The notes: generated by a model from the letters alone, not told the origin. A stretch of DNA of 18,582 nt from an uncultured Steroidobacter sp. (GCA_946478975.1 CAMLEO010000121.1:1-18582); one strand, 5' to 3'. Shown: positions 5,566 through 14,164, counted from the stretch's first letter. Program-made: numbers and translations.

Positions 5566-6885
5566 TCAAGGCAGGGCGTCGTTGGCAGGCGGGGCACCAC
5601 TTTGAGATACACGTGGTCTCTCGCCATTCTCGACCGGTTCACGCGCCAGCTTGTCGATCGGTTCCAGCGGCTCGATCTCTCGATCCGGCCGCACACCGAG
5701 CTCGGTGAACTTGCGCGCGCCGGGCAGCACCTGGCGTTCGAGCGAGCCGACCGCCGCGTTGAAGTGATCGACGCTGTTACTCAGATTGCGGCCCAGCTTC
5801 GCAAGATGGGTCGAGAACACGCCGAGACGCTTGTACAGATCCTCGGCGAGATTGCGAATGGTCTCCGCGTTTTGCGCCAGAGCCATCTGCCGCCAGCCGT
5901 AGGCAACGGCCTTCAGCAGCGCGACGAAGCTCGTCGGCGTCGCGATGATCACATCCTGGCGAATCGCGTCTTCCAGCAGGTTGGGTTGTTCGGCCAGTGC
6001 CGCCGACAGGAACTGATCGCCGGGAATGAACAGGATCACGAAATCGGGGCTGCGCTCGAACTGGCTCCAGTAATTTTTCGCACCGAGCTGACGGACGCGC
6101 TCGGCGATGGCATTCGCATGACGGCGCAGCGCCACCGCACGCGCTTCATCGGTGCTCGCATCGACAGCTTCGAGATAAGCATCGAGCGGCGTCTTCACAT
6201 CGACGACCAGATCGCGGCCGTCGGGCATGTGCACGATCATGTCCGGACGCAGGTTGCCGTCCTCGGCGCGCACGTGCACTTGTTCCTTGAAGTCGCAGTG
6301 TTCGACCATGCCAGCGAGTTCGGCCAGACGCCGCAACGTCATCTCGCCCCATTGGCCGCGAACTTCCGGACGCCGAAGCGCATTCACCAGCCGCAGTGTT
6401 TCCTTTTGTAAAGCCTGCTGGCCGAGCGCGACCGATTCGAGCGAGCTCTTCAAGCTGCCGAATGTTTCCGCGCGTTCTTTTTCGATGCGCTGGATCTGCT
6501 GCTCGGTTTTATTCAGCGCCTCGCGAATCGGCCCGAGCATGGTTTCGATCGCTTTCTCGCGCTCGCTGAGCGCGTTGACCGCCTTCTGCTGATGCTGACC
6601 GAGATGCTCGCGTGCGAGTTGCAGGAACAGCTCGCTGTTCGAGCGCAGCGAAGTGTTTGCAACGGTATCGAACGAGGCTTTCAAACGATCGAGCGAGCGT
6701 TCGAGCGCCGCCTGGCGTTCGCGTTCCAGCTGCTCGTCGCTCTTGAGCTGAGCTTTGAGCACGGCGATTTCGACGTGCAAAGGTTGGGCGCGCTGGCGTG
6801 CGCGCAGCGACGCGATCAATGCGCCCAGCAACGCGCCAATGCAACCTGTGGCCAGGATCACCAGCCAGATCGAGACATTAGTCAC
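5566..6885 (-). CDS. rmuC: DNA recombination protein RmuC homologue
   Basis: RmuC proteins limit recombination at short inverted repeats and carry a nuclease-like domain behind a membrane anchor and coiled coil. The 439-residue product shows all three parts: one hydrophobic helix at residues 5-26, a long Glu/Arg/Gln-rich helical region at about 33-165, and the RmuC domain at about 168-400. The domain contains RRPEVRGQWGEMTLRRL (171-187), RPDMIVHMPDGRDLVVDVK (213-231) and FILFIPGD-like FVILFIPGD (282-290). D215, D229 and K231 give a PD-(D/E)xK-like pattern. The C-terminal 40 residues are Pro/Glu-rich and poorly conserved. It starts six bases after the ubiG stop, indicating cotranscription. The usual length is about 400-500 residues, so it appears complete. 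Confidence 0.95.
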   Translation of the reverse strand: MTNVSIWLVILATGCIGALLGALIASLRARQRAQPLHVEIAVLKAQLKSDEQLERERQAALERSLDRLKASFDTVANTSLRSNSELFLQLAREHLGQHQQKAVNALSEREKAIETMLGPIREALNKTEQQIQRIEKERAETFGSLKSSLESVALGQQALQKETLRLVNALRRPEVRGQWGEMTLRRLAELAGMVEHCDFKEQVHVRAEDGNLRPDMIVHMPDGRDLVVDVKTPLDAYLEAVDASTDEARAVALRRHANAIAERVRQLGAKNYWSQFERSPDFVILFIPGDQFLSAALAEQPNLLEDAIRQDVIIATPTSFVALLKAVAYGWRQMALAQNAETIRNLAEDLYKRLGVFSTHLAKLGRNLSNSVDHFNAAVGSLERQVLPGARKFTELGVRPDREIEPLEPIDKLAREPVENGERPRVSQSGAPPANDALP

Positions 6886-6891
6886 CAGTGG

Positions 6892-7599
6892 TCAATCCCT
6901 GCGAAGATGCATCATGTAATTCACCGCCACGTCAGCGGTGCGACGCGCGGTATGTTGGATCGGGTCGTACGCTAGACCGGCGATATCCATGACGCTGAGC
7001 CCCGCGGCGCGCGCCCAGCGGCCGAGCTCGGAAGGTTTGATGAAACGCTCGTAAGTATGCGTGCCCCGAGGCAGCATGTTCAGTACGTACTCGGCGCCGA
7101 CGACCGCCATCAGATAGGACTTGAGATTGCGGTTGAGGGTGGAGACGAAAATATCGCCGCCGGGGCGCACCAGGTCGTGCAGGGCGCGCAGCACGCTTTC
7201 GGGTTCGGGCACGTGCTCCAGCATTTCCATGCACGTGACCACATCGTATGCATCGGGTGAATGTGCGGCGTGCGTCTCCGCCGCTTCGCGCACGTAACGA
7301 ATCGTGAGCTGACTTTCCAACGCGTGCAGCTCAGCGACTTCGATCGTTTGTGGCGCGAGATCGATGCCCGTGACTCGAGCGCCGCGACCAGCCATGGCTT
7401 CGCTGAGAATGCCGCCGCCGCAGCCGACATCGAGCACGCGCTTGCCACGCAGTGCCGCTTTTTCATCGACGTAATCCAGCCGCACTGGATTGAGCACGTG
7501 CAGGGGACGGAATTCTCCCTGCGGATCCCACCAGCGCTGCGCGATGTCGTCGAAGCGGGCGATCTCGGCGGGGTCGTGATTGGAAGCGGCGGCGTTCAT
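6892..7599 (-). CDS. ubiG: Ubiquinone biosynthesis O-methyltransferase UbiG
   Basis: UbiG performs both SAM-dependent O-methylations in ubiquinone synthesis (2-polyprenyl-6-hydroxyphenol and 3-demethylubiquinol) at the inner membrane. The 235-residue product shows FDDIAQRWWDPQGEFRPLH (16-34) and LNPVRLDYV (36-44), diagnostic for UbiG, then the SAM site VLDVGCGGG (55-63), D80 in VTGIDLAP, EMLEHVPEP, and TLNRNLKSYLMAVVGAEYVL, the membrane-interacting segment typical of UbiG. Length matches the family (about 230-245). The ATG at 7599 agrees with the usual N-terminus (MNAAASNHDPAEIARF). It follows the amidohydrolase by 30 bp, an AT-rich spacer that may hold its own promoter, and precedes rmuC by 6 bp. 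Confidence 0.97.
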   Translation of the reverse strand: MNAAASNHDPAEIARFDDIAQRWWDPQGEFRPLHVLNPVRLDYVDEKAALRGKRVLDVGCGGGILSEAMAGRGARVTGIDLAPQTIEVAELHALESQLTIRYVREAAETHAAHSPDAYDVVTCMEMLEHVPEPESVLRALHDLVRPGGDIFVSTLNRNLKSYLMAVVGAEYVLNMLPRGTHTYERFIKPSELGRWARAAGLSVMDIAGLAYDPIQHTARRTADVAVNYMMHLRRD

Positions 7600-7617
7600 G
7601 ATTGACTCGACATATCT

Positions 7618-7623
7618 ATTCTA
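7618..7623 (-). promoter_or_regulatory. Candidate -10 box upstream of ubiG
   Basis: On the minus strand the AT-rich spacer carries TAGAAT (5/6 to TATAAT), about 19 bases before the ubiG ATG, within a run of ATAGA-like units. The -35 at the right distance is poor (3/6). It could give the ubiG-rmuC-yciK genes a promoter independent of the amidohydrolase. Confidence 0.3.
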
Positions 7624-7629
7624 TTTTGT

Positions 7630-8910
7630 CTATTGGGGAGCGGCGATCCGCTGCTGCCACAATCCAGCGCGGCGGAGCACGGCGTCGATATCCAAATGAG
7701 TGAGCTCGCGGTCGCGAACCAGCATGCGCCCGGCGACCCATACGTCAGTCACCTGCTCGCGAGAGGCGGAGTACACGATCTGCGCGGCCGGGTCGTATAC
7801 AGGCTGAGTATGGGGGCGCGCCAGATCGATACAACACAGGTCGGCCCACTTGTCCGGCACGATCGAGCCGATCGATTCGCCGAGGCCGAGCGCTCGCGCG
7901 CCATTCAGCGTCGCGGTTCGCAACCATTCGTGCGGATCCACCGGCGTCGCCTTCGGGAACATGCTGCTGGCGAGCAGGGCGGCACTGCGCAGTTCGGCGA
8001 GCAGATCGTTGTTGGTGAAGCCGCCGCTGCCCAGCGCCACATTCACACCGTGCTCCTTGAACAGCGGCACCGGGCACAGGCCGCTGCCGAGTCGGAGATT
8101 CGACTGCGGACAATGGATGATGCTGGCGTTGGCGGCCCAGATGCGTTCGATGTCGGAAGTATCCAGCTTCACCATGTGAACCGCGGCCAGCAGCGGAGAC
8201 AGCAAGCCGAGCTGCTCCAGTCGCTCCAGCGACGGCGCGCTGCCGCGGCTTTCGTTCACGTGCATGGTGATCGGCAGTTCGAGCTCATCAGCGAGGCGTC
8301 TCACGCGACCGAGCGTTTCGTCGCTCACCGACGCGGGCTCGACCGGTGCGAGCGCGGTGCTGATGAGCGGATCGTCGCGATAGTCGTCCCGCAGCTGCAG
8401 ACCTTTGGCGAGGCATTCGTCGGCGGACCCGGCCCACACCGTCGGCGTGTCCTGGATCGGCAAGCCGATGCAAACGCGCATGCGAGCGTCGGCCGCGGTC
8501 TGCGCGATCACTTCCGGAAACAGATGCTGGTCGGCGAAGCAGGTGGTGCCGCTGGTCAGCGCGGCGGCGATGGTCAGTTCAGTGCCCTCGCGCACGTATT
8601 CAGCATCGACCCAGCGTTGCTGCAGCAGCCGGACGTTGTGGCTCCACAACTCGAACGAAGAGCTTGCGACCGCCCCTTGCAGCAGGCTGCTGGCGGCATG
8701 CGTGTGCGCATTGACGAAGCCGGGCAGCAGCACGTGCGAGTCGCGATTCAGCGTTTCCTTCGGGGAAAAACGCTGCCTGGCGACAGCGACGGTGAGCACC
8801 GCGAGCACTCGGCCCTGATGAATCGCGACCGCGTGGCCTTCGAGCACGGCACCTGCGGGTTCGATCGGAATGATCCAGCGGGGGCAGAGCAGCGTGTCGA
8901 TGTGTTCCAT
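7630..8910 (-). CDS. TRZ/ATZ (MtaD/SsnA-like) amidohydrolase lacking the metal Asp
   Basis: This family of metal-dependent aminohydrolases deaminates nucleosides such as S-adenosylhomocysteine, methylthioadenosine or guanine. The 426-residue product has HTH in GFVNAHTHAASSLLQG (H69, H71), HxxE in MHVNES (H217, E220), H245 in AVHMVKL and H266 in IIHCPQSNLRLGSG. The conserved GTDGAASNND segment, whose Asp is a metal ligand and catalytic base, reads GSGGFTNND here: the Asp is G296 and the loop is one residue shorter. The enzyme is therefore probably inactive or altered. The ATG at 8910 is preferred over a TTG at 8940 because the domain begins there (MEHIDTLLCPRWIIPIEP) and a TATACT -10 box overlaps the TTG. 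A homologue of this kind sits beside ubiG and gyrA in Pseudomonas, so the location is ancestral. It is the first gene of the minus-strand run. Confidence 0.88.
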   Translation of the reverse strand: MEHIDTLLCPRWIIPIEPAGAVLEGHAVAIHQGRVLAVLTVAVARQRFSPKETLNRDSHVLLPGFVNAHTHAASSLLQGAVASSSFELWSHNVRLLQQRWVDAEYVREGTELTIAAALTSGTTCFADQHLFPEVIAQTAADARMRVCIGLPIQDTPTVWAGSADECLAKGLQLRDDYRDDPLISTALAPVEPASVSDETLGRVRRLADELELPITMHVNESRGSAPSLERLEQLGLLSPLLAAVHMVKLDTSDIERIWAANASIIHCPQSNLRLGSGLCPVPLFKEHGVNVALGSGGFTNNDLLAELRSAALLASSMFPKATPVDPHEWLRTATLNGARALGLGESIGSIVPDKWADLCCIDLARPHTQPVYDPAAQIVYSASREQVTDVWVAGRMLVRDRELTHLDIDAVLRRAGLWQQRIAAPQ

Positions 8911-8939
8911 GCGCGAGGCACGAGCGAAAGGTGGCGACA

Positions 8940-8945
8940 AGTATA
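8940..8945 (-). promoter_or_regulatory. Candidate -10 box for the amidohydrolase gene
   Basis: The minus strand reads TTATACTTG, with TATACT matching 5/6 of the sigma-70 -10 consensus, about 29 bases before the ATG at 8910. No convincing -35 lies 16-18 bases upstream. The position would give a leader of roughly 20-25 bases. Confidence 0.4.
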
Positions 8946-8956
8946 ACGCGTGCTGA

Positions 8957-9029
8957 GTGCCACCCCAGGCACATGGACGTGCCCGCCGCCGGAGGCGGCG
9001 AGCGCAGGAGGAAAAGTCACACCTTTTCC
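8957..9029. repeat. Cluster of inverted repeats between divergent genes
   Basis: Four palindromic units follow one another: GTGCC/GGCAC (8957-8972), GGCAC/GTGCC (8968-8983, sharing an arm with the first), CGCCGCC/GGCGGCG with a 3-base loop (8984-9000), and GGAAAAG/CTTTTCC with a 6-base loop (9010-9029). They fill most of the gap between the divergent amidohydrolase and gyrA. The GTGCC and CCTTTTCC elements resemble words seen in some REP-like intergenic repeats, but one copy in one window cannot establish that. Operators for gyrA or the amidohydrolase are an alternative. Confidence 0.5.
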
Positions 9030-9075
9030 GATCTGCGCTAAAGCGCGAGTGGCAGGATGCCCGAGTCGCGTTGTG

Positions 9076-9084
9076 TGATAAGAT
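9076..9084 (+). promoter_or_regulatory. Candidate extended -10 promoter for gyrA
   Basis: TGATAAGAT contains an extended -10 TGn followed by TAAGAT (4/6 to consensus), 26 bases before the gyrA ATG at 9111. No -35 is evident at standard spacing, which extended -10 promoters can tolerate. Confidence 0.35.
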
Positions 9085-9110
9085 TCGGCACTTCCTTCGA
9101 CGAGCTCCGC

Positions 9111-11765
9111 ATGGCTGAAATCGCGCGCGAAATTCTGCACGTCAACCTCGAAGACGAGATGCGTCAGTCGTATCTCGACTATGCGATGAGCGTCATCGTC
9201 GGGCGCGCTCTGCCCGACGTGCGCGACGGCTTGAAGCCGGTTCATCGCCGCATCCTGTTCGCGATGCACGAGAGCAATAACGTCTACTCACGTCCGTATG
9301 TGAAATGCGCGCGCGTGGTCGGTGACGTGCTCGGTAAATATCACCCGCACGGCGACACCTCGGCGTATGACGCGCTGGTGCGCATGGCGCAGAACTTCTC
9401 CCAGCGCTACATGCTGGTCGACGGCCAGGGCAACTTCGGCTCGGTGGACGGCGATCCGCCGGCGGCCTACCGCTACACCGAATGTCGCATGACCGCGGTG
9501 GCGAGCGAGCTGCTCGCCGACATCGATCGCGAGACGGTGGATTTCGTCGACAACTACGACGGCAAGGAACAAGAGCCGGTCGTGCTGCCGACACGCGTGC
9601 CCAACCTGCTGGTGAACGGCTCGGCCGGCATCGCGGTCGGCATGGCCACCAACATTCCGCCGCACAACCTCGGCGAAGTGGTCAGCGCGTGTATCGCGCT
9701 CATCGACGATCCGAACATTTCCATCGCCACCTTGATGCAGCACATTCCGGGGCCGGATTTTCCGACCGCCGGCATCATCAACGGCTCGCAGGAAATCGCC
9801 GCCGCGTATCTGACCGGTCGCGGTCGCGTGTACGTGCGCGCGAAGACCGAGATCGAAGAGGACGACAAAGGCCGGCAGGCCATCATCGTCACCGAGTTGC
9901 CGTACCAGGTGAACAAGGCGCGGCTGCTCGAACGCATCGCCGAGCTGGTGCGTGAAAAAGTTCTGGAAGGCATCGCTGGAGATGGCTTGCGCGACGAGTC
10001 CGACAAGGACGGCATGCGCATCGTCATCGAGCTCAAGCGTGGTGAAGTTGCGGACATCCTGCTGAACAAGCTGTTCAAGCACACGCCGATGGAGTCGGTG
10101 TTCGGCATGAACATGGTCGCCTTGCAGGACGGCCAGCCGAAGATCTTCAACCTGAAGGAGATGCTGGAGGCGTTTGTTCGCCATCGTCGCGAAGTGGTCA
10201 CCCGCCGCACGGTGTATGACCTGCGCAAGGCGCGCGAACGCGCTCACATTTTGGAAGGCCAGGCGGTTGCGCTCGCGAACATCGACGAAGTGATCGCGAC
10301 CATCAAGGCGTCGCCGACGCCGGCAGAAGCAAAAGTTGCGTTGATGAGCCGCGTGTGGACCTCGGGCGCCGTGCCCCAGATGCTCGAACGCGCCGGCTCG
10401 GTCAGCACGCGAGTCGACGGTCTGCCGCTGGAGTTCGGCCTGGTCGAAGGCGGCTATCGTCTGTCGGACGCGCAGGCGCAGGCCATCCTCGACATGCGCT
10501 TGAACCGGCTCACTGGCCTCGAACAAGACAAGATCGTTGCGGAATTCCAGGAGCTGCTGCTGCAGATCCAAGATCTGGGCGACATTCTCGCGCGCCCCGA
10601 GCGCCTGCTGCAGGTCATTCGCGCCGAGCTGGAAGACATCAAGGCGAAGTACGCCGATCCGCGTCGCACGCAGATCTCGCAGGATCATTCCGATCTCACG
10701 CTCGAAGATCTGATCGAGCAGCAGGACGTGGTGGTCACGCTGTCGCACGGTGGTTACGCCAAAGCGCAGCCGGTGACGGAATATCGAGCGCAGCGTCGCG
10801 GCGGCCGAGGCAAGGCAGCGACGGCGATGAAGGACGAGGACTTTGTCGACAAGCTGTTCGTCGCCAACACTCACGACACGCTGTTGTGCTTCTCCAGCAG
10901 CGGCAAGATGTATTGGCTGAAGGTTTATCAGCTGCCGCAGGCGAGTCGCGGTTCGCGCGGCAAGCCGATTGTGAATTTGTTGCCGCTGCAGGAAGGCGAG
11001 CGCATCAACGCGGTGCTGCCGATCCACGAGTTCGAGCAGAACAAGTTCGTGTTCATGGTCACCGCCGCCGGCACCGTGAAAAAGACTTCGCTGGAAGCGT
11101 TCTCGCGTCCGCGCCAGGCCGGCATCATCGCCATCGAGCTGGAGCAGGGCGATCGGCTGGTCGGCGTCGACATCACCGACGGCACCAAGCAGATCATTCT
11201 GTGTTCGAGCGGCGGCAAGGCGATTCGTTTCGATGAAAACGATGTGCGTCCGATGGGCCGCACCGCTGCGGGTGTGCGAGGCATTCGCCTGCCCGAGCCG
11301 ACGCCGGCGGCCGAAGGCGCCGAGGCGCCCAAAGAACAAACACGCGAAGAAGTCATTTCGCTCATCATCGTCGACGAGCAGGGCATGGTGCTCACCGCGT
11401 CCGAAAATGGCTACGGCAAGCGGACTGCGATCGAGGACTTCCCGATTCACGGCCGCGGCGGCCAGGGTGTGATCGCGTTGCAAATCAGCGAGCGAAATGG
11501 TCGCATGGTCGGCGCGCTGCTGGTCAAGCCGGAAGACGAGATCATGTTGATCAGCTCGGGCGGCACGCTGGTGCGCACGCCGGTCAACGAAATCTCCGTG
11601 CAGGGTCGCAACACCCAGGGCGTGCGCCTGATTCGCGTCGATGAAGGCGAGCGGCTGGTCGGCCTGGAGCGCATCGTCGTCGAAGGCGGCGAGAATGGCG
11701 CCGAGGGCGAAGCTGCCGAAGGTGAAGCCGCCGAAGGCGACGATCCGGGCGCGCCGGCGGAATAG
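9111..11765 (+). CDS. gyrA: DNA gyrase subunit A
   Basis: GyrA is the cleavage-reunion subunit of the A2B2 gyrase that introduces negative supercoils. The 884-residue product begins [20 protein letters not shown], and its numbering matches E. coli through the active site: R121 and catalytic Y122 in YRYTE. The quinolone-resistance-determining region reads G81-D-T83-S84-A-Y-D87, so E. coli S83 is Thr and A84 is Ser, while D87 is kept. The GyrA box QRRGGRGK (561-568), which marks gyrase rather than topoisomerase IV, opens the beta-pinwheel C-terminal domain. That domain carries a Pro/Ala/Glu-rich insertion near residues 727-745 and ends in an acidic [14 protein letters not shown] tail. The ATG at 9111 is chosen over 9057 because the extra 18 residues are unrelated to the family and overlap the candidate promoter. 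It is divergent from the amidohydrolase and 84 bp upstream of serC. Confidence 0.98.
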   Translation: MAEIAREILHVNLEDEMRQSYLDYAMSVIVGRALPDVRDGLKPVHRRILFAMHESNNVYSRPYVKCARVVGDVLGKYHPHGDTSAYDALVRMAQNFSQRYMLVDGQGNFGSVDGDPPAAYRYTECRMTAVASELLADIDRETVDFVDNYDGKEQEPVVLPTRVPNLLVNGSAGIAVGMATNIPPHNLGEVVSACIALIDDPNISIATLMQHIPGPDFPTAGIINGSQEIAAAYLTGRGRVYVRAKTEIEEDDKGRQAIIVTELPYQVNKARLLERIAELVREKVLEGIAGDGLRDESDKDGMRIVIELKRGEVADILLNKLFKHTPMESVFGMNMVALQDGQPKIFNLKEMLEAFVRHRREVVTRRTVYDLRKARERAHILEGQAVALANIDEVIATIKASPTPAEAKVALMSRVWTSGAVPQMLERAGSVSTRVDGLPLEFGLVEGGYRLSDAQAQAILDMRLNRLTGLEQDKIVAEFQELLLQIQDLGDILARPERLLQVIRAELEDIKAKYADPRRTQISQDHSDLTLEDLIEQQDVVVTLSHGGYAKAQPVTEYRAQRRGGRGKAATAMKDEDFVDKLFVANTHDTLLCFSSSGKMYWLKVYQLPQASRGSRGKPIVNLLPLQEGERINAVLPIHEFEQNKFVFMVTAAGTVKKTSLEAFSRPRQAGIIAIELEQGDRLVGVDITDGTKQIILCSSGGKAIRFDENDVRPMGRTAAGVRGIRLPEPTPAAEGAEAPKEQTREEVISLIIVDEQGMVLTASENGYGKRTAIEDFPIHGRGGQGVIALQISERNGRMVGALLVKPEDEIMLISSGGTLVRTPVNEISVQGRNTQGVRLIRVDEGERLVGLERIVVEGGENGAEGEAAEGEAAEGDDPGAPAE

Positions 11766-11798
11766 TCAGATACTCAAGTGGAATGACCATTTTGTAAC

Positions 11799-11820
11799 CG
11801 TCGGCTTACATTGGCCGACG
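11799..11820. promoter_or_regulatory. Inverted repeat upstream of serC
   Basis: CGTCGGC (11799-11805) and GCCGACG (11814-11820) flank an 8-base loop, TTACATTG. It lies 33 bp after the gyrA stop and 29 bp before the serC ATG. Without a T-run it is a weak terminator candidate. The loop holds TACATT (4/6 to a -10 box) with ATGACC 18 bases upstream as a possible -35, so it could instead be an operator over a serC promoter. Confidence 0.4.
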
Positions 11821-11849
11821 TCAGTAGTCATCAGTCAGCGCGGGCTCTT

Positions 11850-12923
11850 ATGCGAGTGTTCAATTTCAGTCCGGGCCCGGCAGTGTTGCCGGAGGAAGTG
11901 CTCGAACAGGCGCGAGCGGAAATGCTCGACTGGCATGGCACCGGCATGTCGGTGATGGAGATGAGCCATCGCGGCAAGGCCTTCATCTCGATTGCCGAGG
12001 CGGCCGAAGCCGATCTGCGCGAGCTGCTGGCCGTGCCGAAAAACTACAAGGTGCTGTTCCTGCAAGGGGGCGCGACCGGCCAGTTCGCCGCCGTGCCGTT
12101 GAACCTGAGCCAGCCGGACAGCATGGTCGACTACGTGAACACCGGCGCGTGGTCCAAAAAAGCCATCTCCGAGGCCAAGCATTACGCGAAGGTGAATGTG
12201 GCCGCGGATGCCGGCGAGCCGTACACCTCGATTCCGCCGGTCGCCGGCTGGAAGGTGAGCGACAACGCCGCTTATCTGCACTACACGCCGAACGAAACCA
12301 TCGGCGGCGTCGAATTTCATTTCGTTCCCGACGTGAAGGCGCCGCTGGTCGCGGATATGTCCTCCACGCTGCTGTCGCGGCCCGTCGATGTTTCCAAGTT
12401 CGGCCTCATCTACGGTGGCGCGCAAAAGAACGTCGGCCCTGCCGGTCTCACGTTGGTGATTGTGCGAGAAGACCTGCTCGGTCACGCCCGCACGGCCACG
12501 CCGGGCTTCATGGATTTCAGCGTGATGGCCAAAGAAGGTTCGATGCTGAATACGCCGCCGACCTACGCCTGGTACATGGCCGGCCTGGTGTTCCAGTGGC
12601 TGAAGCGCCAGGGCGGGCTGAAGGGCATCGGCGAGCAGAATCGCGGCAAGGCCGAGCTGCTGTACTCGACCATCGACAACTCTTCGTTCTATAAAAACCC
12701 GGTCGCGAAAGATGCGCGCTCCTGGATGAACGTGCCTTTCACACTGGCGCGGCCGGAGCTGGATAAAACATTCCTCGCCGAGGCGAAGGATGCCGGGCTG
12801 GTGACGCTGGAAGGCCATCGCTCGGTGGGCGGCATGCGCGCCAGCATCTACAACGCGATGCCGTTGGCCGGCGTGCAGGCGCTGGTCGATTTCATGAAGG
12901 AATTCGAGCGCAAACACGCTTGA
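11850..12923 (+). CDS. serC: Phosphoserine aminotransferase
   Basis: SerC is the PLP enzyme that converts 3-phosphohydroxypyruvate to phosphoserine and also acts in the pyridoxine pathway in many gammaproteobacteria. The 357-residue product (family about 360) starts [20 protein letters not shown], the expected N-terminus. Other hallmarks are [35 protein letters not shown], the PLP lysine K193 in [14 protein letters not shown], and [17 protein letters not shown] near the C-terminus. The ATG at 11850 is chosen over a TTG at 11811 that lies within the upstream inverted repeat. No Shine-Dalgarno is apparent. It is followed 61 bp later by serA, which makes the enzyme's substrate, so the two steps are adjacent. 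Confidence 0.98.
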   Translation: MRVFNFSPGPAVLPEEVLEQARAEMLDWHGTGMSVMEMSHRGKAFISIAEAAEADLRELLAVPKNYKVLFLQGGATGQFAAVPLNLSQPDSMVDYVNTGAWSKKAISEAKHYAKVNVAADAGEPYTSIPPVAGWKVSDNAAYLHYTPNETIGGVEFHFVPDVKAPLVADMSSTLLSRPVDVSKFGLIYGGAQKNVGPAGLTLVIVREDLLGHARTATPGFMDFSVMAKEGSMLNTPPTYAWYMAGLVFQWLKRQGGLKGIGEQNRGKAELLYSTIDNSSFYKNPVAKDARSWMNVPFTLARPELDKTFLAEAKDAGLVTLEGHRSVGGMRASIYNAMPLAGVQALVDFMKEFERKHA

Positions 12924-12984
12924 TTTCCAGCGCTTCCGCGCGCGGGTTTTCGCTCCATGGATGGCTGCTTGAGATGAGGTGGGC

Positions 12985-14154
12985 ATGGCTTATCGCATCC
13001 AGACGTTGAACAACATCTCCGCGCGCGGCCTCGAACGGCTGCCGCGGGAACGTTATGAAGTCGCTTCGGCGCTGAGCAGTCCCGACGCGATTCTGCTCCG
13101 CTCGGCGGACATGCATTCGTTCGATGTTCCCTCGACCGTCGTGGCGGTTGCGCGCGCCGGCGCAGGCACTAACAACATTCCCGTGGCGCGTCTTTCCAAA
13201 CGCGGCATTCCCGTCTTCAACGCTCCGGGCGCCAATGCAAACGCCGTGAAGGAACTGGTGATCGCGGCGTTGTTTCTAGCCTCGCGCAACATCTGCCAGG
13301 CGTGGGACTACGCGCGCAAGCTGCAAGGCACCGACGAAGAAATCGATGTCGCGGTGGAGCAGGGCAAAAAGAAATATGTCGGCTACGAGCTTCCCGGCCG
13401 CACGCTCGGCGTGATCGGGCTCGGCGCTGTCGGCGTGGAAGTCGCGAACGCTGCGCACTCGCTCGGCATGCGTGTGCTCGGCTTCGATCCGCAGATCACG
13501 GTGCAGCGTGCGTGGCAGTTGTCGTCGGGCGTCGAGCAGGCGCTGTCGCTGGACGATCTGTTCTCACGTTGTGACATGGTGACCGTGCATGTGCCGCTGC
13601 TCGACGCCACGCGCGGCCTGGTCAACGCAACGCGCATCCGGCTGCTGAAGAACAACGGCGTCGTGTTGAATTTCTCCCGGGCCGGGATCGTCGACGAGCG
13701 TGCGGTGGTCGACGCGCTCGAAGCCGGCAAGCTGCATGCTTATATCTGTGACTTCCCGACCAACGCGCTCAAGAACCATCCCAAGGTCGTGACCTTGCCG
13801 CACCTCGGCGCCTCGACGGTGGAAGCCGAAGAGAACTGCGCCTTGATGGTGGTGGACACGCTGCGTGAGTTTCTGGAGAACGGCAACGTGCGCCATTCGG
13901 TGAACTTCCCCGAAGCCATCCTGCCGCGCACGGCCGGGGCCACGCGCCTGTCGATCGCGAACGAAAACGTCCCCAACATGGTCGGCCAGATCTCCACCGC
14001 GCTGGCGGCGGCCAATCTCAACATTGCCGACCTGCTCAACAAATCCAGGGGTGAGCTGGCCTACACGCTGATCGACGTGGACGGCGCCGTCCCGCCGGCC
14101 ATTCCCGAGCAGTTGCGCAAGATCGAGGGCGTGCTGGGCGTACGAATGCTCTAG
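12985..14154 (+). CDS. serA: D-3-phosphoglycerate dehydrogenase (short, ACT-containing form)
   Basis: SerA oxidises 3-phosphoglycerate to 3-phosphohydroxypyruvate with NAD, the first committed step of serine synthesis. The 389-residue product has the NAD loop GLGAVG (145-150), substrate/catalytic R232 in NFSRAGIVDE, H273 in PHLGAST, and a C-terminal ACT domain from about residue 320 (RLSIANENVPNMVGQISTAL), which usually mediates serine feedback. The catalytic Glu of E. coli SerA (FPTEP) aligns with N260 in FPTNA; the DFP...PHLGASTVEAEENCA pattern matches my recollection of a distinct short-PGDH clade, so this looks like clade membership rather than damage. The ATG at 12985 has GAGG five bases upstream. 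It sits between serC and pheA, which are directly adjacent in Pseudomonas. Confidence 0.95.
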   Translation: MAYRIQTLNNISARGLERLPRERYEVASALSSPDAILLRSADMHSFDVPSTVVAVARAGAGTNNIPVARLSKRGIPVFNAPGANANAVKELVIAALFLASRNICQAWDYARKLQGTDEEIDVAVEQGKKKYVGYELPGRTLGVIGLGAVGVEVANAAHSLGMRVLGFDPQITVQRAWQLSSGVEQALSLDDLFSRCDMVTVHVPLLDATRGLVNATRIRLLKNNGVVLNFSRAGIVDERAVVDALEAGKLHAYICDFPTNALKNHPKVVTLPHLGASTVEAEENCALMVVDTLREFLENGNVRHSVNFPEAILPRTAGATRLSIANENVPNMVGQISTALAAANLNIADLLNKSRGELAYTLIDVDGAVPPAIPEQLRKIEGVLGVRML

Positions 14155-14164
14155 CAGACTCCTC

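Noticed and set aside
7633..8946. Plus-strand open frame of 437 codons antisense to the amidohydrolase
   Set aside because: The amidohydrolase is well supported by its His ligands and family order; the antisense product has no domain.
9288..11483. Long minus-strand open frame (731 codons) antisense to gyrA
   Set aside because: The sense frame is unambiguous gyrA over its whole length. The antisense product is His/Arg/Asp/Val-rich with no domain, as expected from high-GC codon bias.
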